The notes below the pieces were generated by a model that saw only the letters and a program-made list of their open reading frames with translations, was not told the origin of the DNA and did not search any database. DNA of 11,378 nt from an uncultured Clostridia bacterium (GTDB lineage: Bacteria; Bacillota; Clostridia; Christensenellales; UBA3700): positions 1-11,378 of the forward strand of contig CAMOQV010000032.1 of NCBI GenBank assembly GCA_946623205.1. Direction: 5' to 3'. The position numbers and the translations under genes are program-made. This document shows positions 1 to 6,909 of this stretch, in pieces. Numbering within the stretch: the first letter of the stretch is position 1; each line of letters begins with the position of its first letter.

Positions 1-76
1 ATTTATTTCTAGCTTGGCTTTCTCCTGCAAAAGCTTCCATTAAATTCTTTTCTGTCTTTGTACCCTTCAATTCCAT
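1..76 (-). CDS. rbr: Rubrerythrin, N-terminal fragment (cut by window edge)
   Basis: Only the first 25 codons lie in the window. They read MELKGTKTEKNLMEAFAGES followed by QARNK. This is the typical opening of rubrerythrin, including the helix with the ESQAR segment whose Glu is a diiron ligand in the family. Rubrerythrin is a cytoplasmic non-haem iron peroxidase that reduces hydrogen peroxide in anaerobes with electrons from rubredoxin. A rubredoxin gene lies upstream on the same strand, separated by a mannosidase. The start is fixed by a near-perfect AAGGAGGT ribosome site at about 82-89, which overlaps the mannosidase stop codon, so the two genes are probably co-transcribed. The rubredoxin-like C-terminal domain, if present, lies outside the window. 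Confidence 0.9.
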   Translation of the reverse strand, partial: MELKGTKTEKNLMEAFAGESQARNK

Positions 77-87
77 GTTTTACCTCC

Positions 88-2490
88 TTATGTTCTTGAA
101 TAGTAAATGAAGTTTGCGATATTCATTGGTTCTAGTCTATAGAATAATCTAAAGAAGAACTTACGCAACTTGTTTTTGTCAAAATCAATATTGTTTGCAC
201 AAACGATATTAATCTTTCCAGGATCTTTATCAAACAAAATAGTCTTTTCTTCGCCCTTTAATAAAGAGAAGTAGTTTTCGCTGGCTATTGCATCTGATTC
301 AATACAAATATTAAATGCAAAATTATCTTTTGCTTTTATTGTTAATTTCTTTCCTTCTTGCTTTAGTTCAAAATCAACCTTATTTAAAGGCAATTTAGAA
401 GGTTTGTCGAAAATTTCGTAAATTGATTCGCCATTATATGTAATCTTCATTACAGAGTCCAATTTCGCCTTCAAAGTAGCAACATGGGCAAAATCATTTG
501 GCTTAACATCGACTTTATATGTGTATGCATTAATTATAGCATTATTCTTAATTGCAATTTCTTCAACTTTTATATCAAACGACTTATTGAATAATGTATC
601 GTTATGAGCAAAGATTGTAGCTTCCCCATTTTCTTTTTGACAAGTAACAGTTACAGGATTAAAGAAATCCTTTGCTTTATATTGTAAAGCCTTTGGCACG
701 CCCTCAAAATCTACAGATGACCAGCTTGGGCAATTCCATACATCGTTATATTGCCAATAGATTGCGCCGTTACATCTTCCCTTATTTTGTCTAAAGTGAA
801 CCGCAGCGTTCTTGATACATTCTGCTTGTACTATACCTGTTAGGTATGGAAGTGCTTCAAAGCGCTTTGGGAAATCAAACATTTCTGTTAGATAGAACAA
901 CATCTTCTTGTTACCGCCAATACACTTTTGGTGAGAATTGAATGCAGCTGATGTAATATCGTAATCTTCTTCTTTAAAACAGAATGTATTGATTGCCTTA
1001 TTTGAAGGAAGTGATTCCAAACCAAATTCAGATAAGAATCTTGACCATCTTAGTTGATAATAATCAAGCTTCTTTAGACCATGCCATACATTCCACATAT
1101 GAGTATCTCCAAAGTTATCTGAAGAAATGTTTTCCATAAATCCAGATCCAAGTGGAGACGTTGGAATATATGATACATTTGTAATTGGAGCTAGAGTCTT
1201 TGGCATAATGTCATAGAAGAATTCTTTGTATGCCTTTAGTAGCTTTGTGCCCTTTGGCATCCAAGAATACATTGTTTCAATTTCATTATTACCACAGAAT
1301 AAAGCAACAGATGGATGTAGAGATTCTCTCTTTACGTTCTCTTCAATTTCCTTAACTACGTTAGCTAAGAAATCTTCTTCATAGAATGGATATAATTGAC
1401 ATGCAAAACAGAAGTCTTGCCATACCAATAGTCCTAATTCGTCGCACTTATTTAGAAGGTATTCGTTAGCATAGCTGCCACCGCCCCAAACTCTTATTAC
1501 ATTGAAGTTAGATTCAACCGCAAGATTCAAATAATAATCTACTGTTTCATTTGTAGCATCTTCGTAGATTGCGGCAAATGGAATTAAGTTAGCTCCCTTT
1601 GCAAATACTCTTTCTCCGTTAATCATCAATGAGAAGTTTGTTCCAAACTCATCTTTTGATTGATCTAAATACAAATCTCTAAGTCCAATCTTTCTTTCGA
1701 TTGTTTGTTCTTTAGAAATAAACTTAACTGTATATAGAGGTTGAGTTTTAGTTTGAGATAATTCTCTTGTATACCAAAGCTCTGGCTTTTCAATAACAAC
1801 CAAGTTGTCTTTTACTTTATACTCTTTTCCCTTTGGAGAAACTACAACGATTTCATCTGCCCCGTCAGCTTTGATTTCTAAAACAGCCTTTTCTTTTGTT
1901 GTTTTTTGATTTATTTGAATGTTTGTAATTTCGCTATCAAAAGCTACAATTTCGATGTCATCCAATATTCCTGAATATGGAACACATGGGCCCCAGTCCC
2001 AACCAAAATGACATCCTGGTTTTCTAATATATGGAATACCATCAACTCCGTTGAAGTTACCTGGCATAGCAGCTTTTGCTTGTCTTTCTTTTATGTATTT
2101 ATATGCTGAATGGAATTCAAATACAATTTTATTCTTGCCTTCCTTTATAGCATCTTTAATATCTGCATCTAACGCGATATAAGCATTGTTTAATTCTGCA
2201 ACCTTTTTATCATTTAATAAAACTGTGCACAAAGTATCTACGCAAGCACATCTTAATTTTATGTTTTTTGCATTTAAAAGATCTTTTGCTACTTCAAATT
2301 CTCTTGAGAACGTGAAATCTTTTTCTGCTGTAACTAATGCTTCTTGTTCGATACCTGAAATTAATGGATTCTTCAATAATCCATATTTAATTAAATTACC
2401 AAAATCTGTTCCAGGAATATCTCCTTCAAAATTGTACATTGAATCATTTGATGCAATATTCCATTTTCCATTCAATAATAGTTTGTTCAT
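88..2490 (-). CDS. GH2-family beta-mannosidase, cytoplasmic
   Basis: The 800-residue protein is a glycoside hydrolase family 2 enzyme predicted to release beta-linked mannose from the non-reducing end of manno-oligosaccharides or N-glycan fragments. Family landmarks, numbered from the chosen start: a beta-sandwich opening LLNGKW, the beta-mannosidase signature HFGWDWGP at 161-168, WGGGSY at 335-340, the acid/base glutamate in GNNE (Glu403) and the nucleophile in SEFG (Glu488). Length suits the family, and there is no signal peptide, so it acts in the cytoplasm on imported sugars. I chose the ATG at 2490 rather than one 16 codons upstream. The latter lies beyond a hairpin, whereas AGAAGGGG precedes 2490 and the sequence MNKLLLNGKW matches family starts. 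The C-terminus ends in an unusual basic-aromatic tail. It lies between rubredoxin and rubrerythrin. Beta-mannosidase is the best specificity; other GH2 activities cannot be excluded. Confidence 0.9.
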   Translation of the reverse strand: MNKLLLNGKWNIASNDSMYNFEGDIPGTDFGNLIKYGLLKNPLISGIEQEALVTAEKDFTFSREFEVAKDLLNAKNIKLRCACVDTLCTVLLNDKKVAELNNAYIALDADIKDAIKEGKNKIVFEFHSAYKYIKERQAKAAMPGNFNGVDGIPYIRKPGCHFGWDWGPCVPYSGILDDIEIVAFDSEITNIQINQKTTKEKAVLEIKADGADEIVVVSPKGKEYKVKDNLVVIEKPELWYTRELSQTKTQPLYTVKFISKEQTIERKIGLRDLYLDQSKDEFGTNFSLMINGERVFAKGANLIPFAAIYEDATNETVDYYLNLAVESNFNVIRVWGGGSYANEYLLNKCDELGLLVWQDFCFACQLYPFYEEDFLANVVKEIEENVKRESLHPSVALFCGNNEIETMYSWMPKGTKLLKAYKEFFYDIMPKTLAPITNVSYIPTSPLGSGFMENISSDNFGDTHMWNVWHGLKKLDYYQLRWSRFLSEFGLESLPSNKAINTFCFKEEDYDITSAAFNSHQKCIGGNKKMLFYLTEMFDFPKRFEALPYLTGIVQAECIKNAAVHFRQNKGRCNGAIYWQYNDVWNCPSWSSVDFEGVPKALQYKAKDFFNPVTVTCQKENGEATIFAHNDTLFNKSFDIKVEEIAIKNNAIINAYTYKVDVKPNDFAHVATLKAKLDSVMKITYNGESIYEIFDKPSKLPLNKVDFELKQEGKKLTIKAKDNFAFNICIESDAIASENYFSLLKGEEKTILFDKDPGKINIVCANNIDFDKNKLRKFFFRLFYRLEPMNIANFIYYSRT

Positions 2491-2509
2491 TATAACCCCT
2501 TCTACAAAA

Positions 2510-2531
2510 TTGAGAGACTTTAGTCTCTCAA
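2510..2531 (-). terminator. Strong hairpin between rubredoxin and mannosidase genes
   Basis: TTGAGAGACT and AGTCTCTCAA form a perfect 10-base inverted repeat separated by two bases (stem of about 9 with a 4-base loop). On the minus strand it is followed by only TTTTG, so it would be a weak intrinsic terminator or attenuator after rubredoxin. It ends about 12 bases before the mannosidase ribosome site. It could instead be a 5' stabilising stem on a mannosidase transcript begun at the extended -10 just upstream. The dyad is certain; the role is not. Confidence 0.5.
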
Positions 2532-2539
2532 CTTGCATT

Positions 2540-2548
2540 ATTTTATCA
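2540..2548 (-). promoter_or_regulatory. Possible extended -10 promoter for the mannosidase
   Basis: The minus strand reads TGATAAAAT, an extended -10 element (TGn plus TAAAAT) just after the rubredoxin stop. There is no good -35: the hexamer 17 bases upstream is GCACAA, inside the rubredoxin gene. A start here would put the hairpin at 2510-2531 at the very 5' end of the mannosidase mRNA. Weak candidate. Confidence 0.25.
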
Positions 2549-2556
2549 ATAATAAA

Positions 2557-2712
2557 TTAAGCTTGTGCGAATTCGTCCTTACCAACACCACATAATGGAC
2601 ATGTAAAATCATCTGGTAAATCTTCGAATTTTGTTCCTGCAGCGATTCCGTTATCTGGATCGCCTACTTCTTCATCATATTCGTATCCGCATACTTGACA
2701 TACATATTTCAT
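2557..2712 (-). CDS. Rubredoxin
   Basis: This 51-residue protein has both rubredoxin iron-binding knuckles: CQVCGY with Cys5 and Cys8, and CPLCGVGKDEF with Cys38 and Cys41. The usual acidic, aromatic-rich middle (EYDEEVGDPDNGIAAGTKFE) lies between them. It binds one Fe(SCys)4 centre and is a one-electron carrier in the cytoplasm, classically to rubrerythrin, whose gene begins downstream on the same strand. The length is normal for stand-alone rubredoxins. The start has an excellent AAGGAGG ribosome site seven bases upstream. A promoter with an extended -10 lies directly before it, so rubredoxin probably heads a rubredoxin-mannosidase-rubrerythrin transcript, though a hairpin follows its stop. 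Confidence 0.95.
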   Translation of the reverse strand: MKYVCQVCGYEYDEEVGDPDNGIAAGTKFEDLPDDFTCPLCGVGKDEFAQA

Positions 2713-2738
2713 AACATTACCTCCTTATATCTATGCTA

Positions 2739-2759
2739 TAAATATAACATATATATTTA
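2739..2759. promoter_or_regulatory. Inverted repeat over the rubredoxin -10 (candidate operator)
   Basis: TAAATATA and TATATTTA form perfect 8-base arms around a 5-base spacer, covering the -10 and part of the spacer of the rubredoxin promoter. A repressor here would block RNA polymerase. Rubredoxin and rubrerythrin genes in clostridia are often PerR-controlled, but this 8-5-8 layout does not match the 7-1-7 PerR box. In such AT-rich DNA the dyad may be chance. Confidence 0.25.
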
Positions 2760-2769
2760 ACGTATTCAA
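2741..2769 (-). promoter_or_regulatory. Sigma-A type promoter of rubredoxin
   Basis: On the minus strand a -35 TTGAAT (2764-2769) is separated by 17 bases from a -10 TATATT (2741-2746), which is preceded by TGT and so forms an extended -10. It lies about 30 bases before the rubredoxin start and just after the stop of the upstream lipoprotein gene. Confidence 0.65.
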
Positions 2770-2773
2770 TATG

Positions 2774-3337
2774 CTAATATGTAATATATTTTACCGAAAG
2801 TTTGATAGTGTTGTTATTTGTTTTTTCATAATTAAAAGCAATCCAACTTTCTATACAATATGATGGAGACATCCATCCTGATAAAACCAAATTAATCTCG
2901 CCCTTATCTCCTAAAAAAATCGATTCGGGAAAGCATACTTCTTCTTCGTGAGCATACTTCATATACGCAATATTTCCCGACATTTCATAACTGCATTCGT
3001 ACGCGGCCGTTCCGAATAGTGGCAATTCTTTAATTAATACATCCTCATTATTTACTATATTATGCAAATACAATTTAAACCCAGGATCAAAAGAATCTTC
3101 TTCGTAAACATCGGATATTCTACCATATGACACTATCAAAACCACATTATTCAACGCAAATTCGTTAACCTCCGCTTTGCATGCCATAAATATAGGAGAT
3201 GCTAAATTAAAAGAGTCTCGCTCATATCCAATATTAATCGTTGTATCCACTATTTCTAATTGTTTATTACAACCTCCAACAAACAATAATGCTACAACCA
3301 ACGCAACTATTATTAACAAACTTATATTATTTTTCAT
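2774..3337 (-). CDS. Small secreted lipoprotein of unknown function
   Basis: The 187-residue product begins with a short basic end, a hydrophobic stretch (about 5-20) and the lipobox-like FVGGC, giving a mature N-terminal Cys23. That predicts lipidation and anchoring on the outer face of the membrane. The mature part is rich in alternating hydrophobic and polar residues and looks like a beta-sandwich. It has three Cys beyond the lipobox and no catalytic motif that I recognise. Its start is 8 bases after the stop of the large metalloprotease/Hint gene. The ribosome site AGGAG overlaps that gene's TAG, so the two are almost certainly co-expressed and translationally coupled. It could be a partner, inhibitor or anchor of the protease; this is inferred from position only. 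Confidence 0.75.
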   Translation of the reverse strand: MKNNISLLIIVALVVALLFVGGCNKQLEIVDTTINIGYERDSFNLASPIFMACKAEVNEFALNNVVLIVSYGRISDVYEEDSFDPGFKLYLHNIVNNEDVLIKELPLFGTAAYECSYEMSGNIAYMKYAHEEEVCFPESIFLGDKGEINLVLSGWMSPSYCIESWIAFNYEKTNNNTIKLSVKYITY

Positions 3338-3345
3338 TTCTTCTC

Positions 3346-6300
3346 CTATTCAAAGAAACTCATATATCTATTTAATAGATTTTGAATCTCTTCTAATGTC
3401 GTTATTCCTTTACCTATTGCAACTTTTAAATATTGACCATTAAATGCATCAAATACTAATTGTGGTATAGGAATAATGTTATTAAACTCTTCATATGTAT
3501 ATAATCCATATGTCGCAATATCTTGTGCCATACCTGTTCCATCATATGCCATTGTTGTAGGATTTACATCAAAGATGTTTATAAAACTCTCTGTATTTCC
3601 TGGCATAGACAACATACCATTGACATAATAACATAAATGTCCATATGTAACCGGTGAATATGCTGTTGTAACTTGTGATGATATTGTAACGTTTATCAAT
3701 TGGACGTTTAATTGAATCATATTATTATTTTCATCCAATGTTTGCTTGATAAAGCTATGACCAATGTACTGAGCTGCATCATTTCTCAAAAATACATACT
3801 TATTTAATGTTGTATCAAAGAATGCATGCTCATCTATTACTTCAACTTGTGTATTATCTGAGAATGTTAATGTTATTACTTCATACGTCATTGTAGGATC
3901 TCTATCTATAAACAATATTGGAACAGAAGAGAATGTACCATTTAACATATCCCATACTAATAGTTGCTCATTACCTGTGAGATTCTCTACTGTGGTCTGC
4001 GTACCATCTGCTAAAGTGATAAGCGAACCCGTAGTGATACAAGAGCCACTAGATGATGGTTTATACCACTTAACATACAACATACCATTTGGAGCTGAAT
4101 CTATTGTTGAATAGCGAGTCCCCGAATAATTAGAAGTAGTATACCATCCATCGAAAGTATAATCGCTTCTAATTGGATTATTTATAGTTCCGCTATATGC
4201 TGTTCCTGGATTTGTTCCTGACTTTATAAAAGATTCTACATATGAATAATTTGACGACAAGAAACAATATCCTATAAATGGCCTATTTGATGGATTCCAA
4301 CTTGGATGCCATCCAGCCCCATCACTCTCACAATAAATTGTAAGGTTGTTATTATTGCCAAAAGCATATGTACCTACATATGTCGTGTTGTTTGTTAGAA
4401 TTATTCTTTGTAAAGATGAACCATAAAATGCATAATCGCCTATATATTCGATATTATAATTCTGCCAATATAACGTTGATATTGGGCAATTATAAAATGT
4501 GTAGTTCTCTATTCTTGTTATTTGAGATGTTGATGAAATTGAAACAGTATTCAAACTAGTACAATTATTAAAAGCATATGATCCGACACTAGTTACGCTG
4601 TCAGGCACATAAACATAAGTAATATTAACTTGTCCGCTAAATGCCCCGCTTGAAATACCAGTTATCGTTTTACCAAAATAATCGTCTGATGGTATTACTA
4701 AGCTTCCATTTATTGGACAATAGGTACCAGTAATTTCATACGAATTATTGACTAGGCTAACCATAAACTGTGGCTTCTCTATAATATAAATTTGAGAGTT
4801 ATATGGGCCAGTTTCTGGATCGTCCCCTTGCGCGCTAACAAGTTTAACTTTAAACGTTGCTCCACTCCACGATAATATAGTGTCCCATTGCGATTGGCTT
4901 AAACGCCCTGCAACATAATCGTCATTTGCTATTCCTAATAATAAAGTTGAATCCTCATCTTCATCCATTGCAATTGCTATAGTCGTAAAAGGATGGTCAT
5001 CCCATCCAGAATAATTGCTCCAAGAAATAGATGGGGGATCTGACAAATCATCTTCAACTCCTATATTTAAGTTAGATGCGCTCATTTTGTAATATGACAA
5101 ATTAGCACCTAATACACTTTCATATTCAGGATATTCTGAGTAAAAATTTTGCACTAAATCCGAAAAGGTATATGTGCCACTTATTGTTGTTATATTCCAC
5201 CAGTCAGAAGCTGATAATGAAATACTATCATTAGATTCATTTGGGCTATCATCATATAAATCCCACAAAATTGGAAGTATTGTCCCCTCACAACCTTCAC
5301 CGTATCGATAATTAGATGTTTCAACATAAAAAACTCTACTATAGTCTGTATAATTTCCATCACAAACTGTAGCTACGTTACTTATCGTATATTGATAATC
5401 GTGTTGTGCTATCATAGCGAATGCCGTCGCCCAAGCTTCTGCATATGACAATTTGATTGCTTGCGATTTAGTTAATGGATTGCCATTTTCTTCTTGTTTT
5501 CTATCTATCATATTAAATTCAAGCCAATGGCGTCCACCAGGAGACTGCGTTATGCCTAATTCATACTGAATGTGATGCCCATATTCATGCATTATCATAT
5601 CCCATGCTGCGTAAGAATTCACACCAGCGTTATTTGCAACTATATATTGTAGATAAATAGTATATTCTGAATGAGAATAATAAATTGATGCTTCGTTTGT
5701 TGGATATTCAATTTCAACCCAATGAGGCGTTACTCCAGTCATTGATTCAGCATAAGCCCTTGCTGCAAATATAGCTTGAGATATTTGCATTGCTTGGCCA
5801 ACAGTATCGCTCATGTTAATCTCAATTAAAGAAAAATTATAAGTTCCGCCAGTTGAAACATTTTCAAAAAAATGGCCTTCGCCTGTATCAACATAACAAT
5901 ATTCAAAACAATATATATCACTTACTCGCGCATTATCATCTCCAGCATAAACTTTAATATATATATCGCTTCCATAATTGTCTATAAAAGAATCATTATT
6001 TTGGAACGTAAAGCTATAATTCCCTCCTCCTGTAGAAAATGTTGTTGCTAATAAAGTATCACCCCATAAGCTACTGTTGGCATCATATAATTCGACTCTT
6101 ACAAACCGTAATGGATGTGAAACATTGTTATCATCCAGCCATCTTAAACTCCCACTGGCATAAGTATCTTTCGCCCCTCGATTATTTTGTTTAGTTTCAT
6201 AAAACAATTCACTTAATGAAAAAATGCCATAACCCTGGTTAAGCGCATCCGCTATAGCTTCTTTCTCATAATTAGATATTAATTTATTATTTGCTATATA

Positions 6301-6786
6301 ATTCAACCATTCTTGTTCTGCCGCTCTAGCCGATTCTTGACTGAAAAATATGCCTTGTTCTGTTTCTACACTGTATAAACTAAAAGTATATTTTCGAATA
6401 CTGCATAAAACATCTACTTCTATTAATTTGTAGCAATTCTCTAAACTACGTCTAAATAGAATCTTAAAACTATTGTTACTAAGTAATTCATGTTTGCAAT
6501 CATAATCACCATTAATTTCAATATCTATAATCTCATCTTCTTTATTCGACTCAAATAATATAGATACTACATCTTGTTCTACACAATAATGATTATCATT
6601 AATAATCCTTATAGTCTCTTTCTTCGAATCGTAATTTGAATCTTTGTCCTGAACACTGATGATGCAATCGTTGCCATCCGAATCAGCAAATACAATCACA
6701 TCTTGTGTTAATATCAATATAAAAAAGGCAAAAAACAACAAATAAATTATTATCGCAACAAAACATAACGAGTAATATCGTTTCAT
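3346..6786 (-). CDS. Giant secreted metalloprotease with LRR, InlB repeat and Hint domain
   Basis: This 1146-residue multidomain surface or secreted protein reads in order: signal peptide or anchor (hydrophobic 5-26, possible cleavage after VFA at 34); a region of unknown type to about 205; a beta-sandwich of transthyretin/Cna-B flavour (about 209-281); a zinc protease with HEYGH (400-404), a likely third ligand Glu450 in AEAW and the later ILWDLYDD (506-513); five BspA-type leucine-rich repeats with AF or TF cores every 22-25 residues (about 685-820); one InlB/Listeria-Bacteroides repeat containing FDGWYT (about 841-908); and a Hint domain starting at Cys916 (CITTGSLITLADG) with His987 in DEHAFF. 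A tail of about 85 residues follows the Hint end. There is no LPXTG or C-terminal membrane segment. I chose ATG 6786 over 6798 because GGGGGAG precedes only 6786. The domain calls rest on motifs; the substrate is unknown. Confidence 0.85.
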   Translation of the reverse strand: MKRYYSLCFVAIIIYLLFFAFFILILTQDVIVFADSDGNDCIISVQDKDSNYDSKKETIRIINDNHYCVEQDVVSILFESNKEDEIIDIEINGDYDCKHELLSNNSFKILFRRSLENCYKLIEVDVLCSIRKYTFSLYSVETEQGIFFSQESARAAEQEWLNYIANNKLISNYEKEAIADALNQGYGIFSLSELFYETKQNNRGAKDTYASGSLRWLDDNNVSHPLRFVRVELYDANSSLWGDTLLATTFSTGGGNYSFTFQNNDSFIDNYGSDIYIKVYAGDDNARVSDIYCFEYCYVDTGEGHFFENVSTGGTYNFSLIEINMSDTVGQAMQISQAIFAARAYAESMTGVTPHWVEIEYPTNEASIYYSHSEYTIYLQYIVANNAGVNSYAAWDMIMHEYGHHIQYELGITQSPGGRHWLEFNMIDRKQEENGNPLTKSQAIKLSYAEAWATAFAMIAQHDYQYTISNVATVCDGNYTDYSRVFYVETSNYRYGEGCEGTILPILWDLYDDSPNESNDSISLSASDWWNITTISGTYTFSDLVQNFYSEYPEYESVLGANLSYYKMSASNLNIGVEDDLSDPPSISWSNYSGWDDHPFTTIAIAMDEDEDSTLLLGIANDDYVAGRLSQSQWDTILSWSGATFKVKLVSAQGDDPETGPYNSQIYIIEKPQFMVSLVNNSYEITGTYCPINGSLVIPSDDYFGKTITGISSGAFSGQVNITYVYVPDSVTSVGSYAFNNCTSLNTVSISSTSQITRIENYTFYNCPISTLYWQNYNIEYIGDYAFYGSSLQRIILTNNTTYVGTYAFGNNNNLTIYCESDGAGWHPSWNPSNRPFIGYCFLSSNYSYVESFIKSGTNPGTAYSGTINNPIRSDYTFDGWYTTSNYSGTRYSTIDSAPNGMLYVKWYKPSSSGSCITTGSLITLADGTQTTVENLTGNEQLLVWDMLNGTFSSVPILFIDRDPTMTYEVITLTFSDNTQVEVIDEHAFFDTTLNKYVFLRNDAAQYIGHSFIKQTLDENNNMIQLNVQLINVTISSQVTTAYSPVTYGHLCYYVNGMLSMPGNTESFINIFDVNPTTMAYDGTGMAQDIATYGLYTYEEFNNIIPIPQLVFDAFNGQYLKVAIGKGITTLEEIQNLLNRYMSFFE
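3583..4041 (-). other. Hint (hedgehog/intein) domain within the giant protein
   Basis: This segment encodes residues 916 to about 1068. It opens with the catalytic-type cysteine after a Ser/Gly linker (SSSGS then CITTGSLITLADG), has the block-B-like histidine in VIDEHAFF, and closes with HLCYYVNGMLS, resembling the end of hedgehog Hog modules (VNGV..S) rather than the HN-Cys end of splicing inteins. Known Hint domains perform an N-S acyl shift at the first Cys and cleave or transfer the upstream polypeptide. Activity here is inferred, not shown. The end boundary is approximate. Confidence 0.7.
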
Positions 6787-6848
6787 AAACTCCCCCATAA
6801 AAATATATTTTTGAATATTGCAAAAAAATCTAGTTTAGTTCCAATTAT

Positions 6849-6877
6849 ATATTACCAAATATAGTAGTATGATTCAA
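6849..6877 (-). promoter_or_regulatory. Weak promoter candidate for the giant protease gene
   Basis: In the 123-base gap before the giant gene the minus strand has TTGAAT (6872-6877), a 17-base spacer and TAATAT (6849-6854). A second TTGAAT lies seven bases further upstream. The -10 is poor and other weak combinations exist. I see no terminator after the thioesterase gene here, so read-through from it is also possible. Confidence 0.3.
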
Positions 6878-6909
6878 CATTCAATTACATAGCAAATAAG
6901 TTAATAAAA

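Noticed and set aside
2186..2560. Plus-strand open frame of 124 codons
   Set aside because: Lies antisense to the mannosidase, has no ribosome site or recognisable domain, and the opposite strand has clear catalytic motifs.
3177..3443. Plus-strand open frame of 88 codons
   Set aside because: Antisense across the lipoprotein and the 3' end of the giant gene; composition is a shadow of their coding strand.
3590..4041. Splicing intein interrupting the giant protein
   Set aside because: No HN-Cys/Ser/Thr end, no endonuclease, and the downstream part is a short tail rather than the rest of an enzyme, so a hedgehog-like Hint is the better reading.
4368..4559. Plus-strand open frame of 63 codons
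   Set aside because: Antisense to the leucine-rich-repeat region, no ribosome site.
6799..6840. AT palindrome AAAAATATATTTTT as operator or terminator before the giant gene
   Set aside because: Pure A/T palindromes are expected by chance in this DNA; no GC stem or other support.
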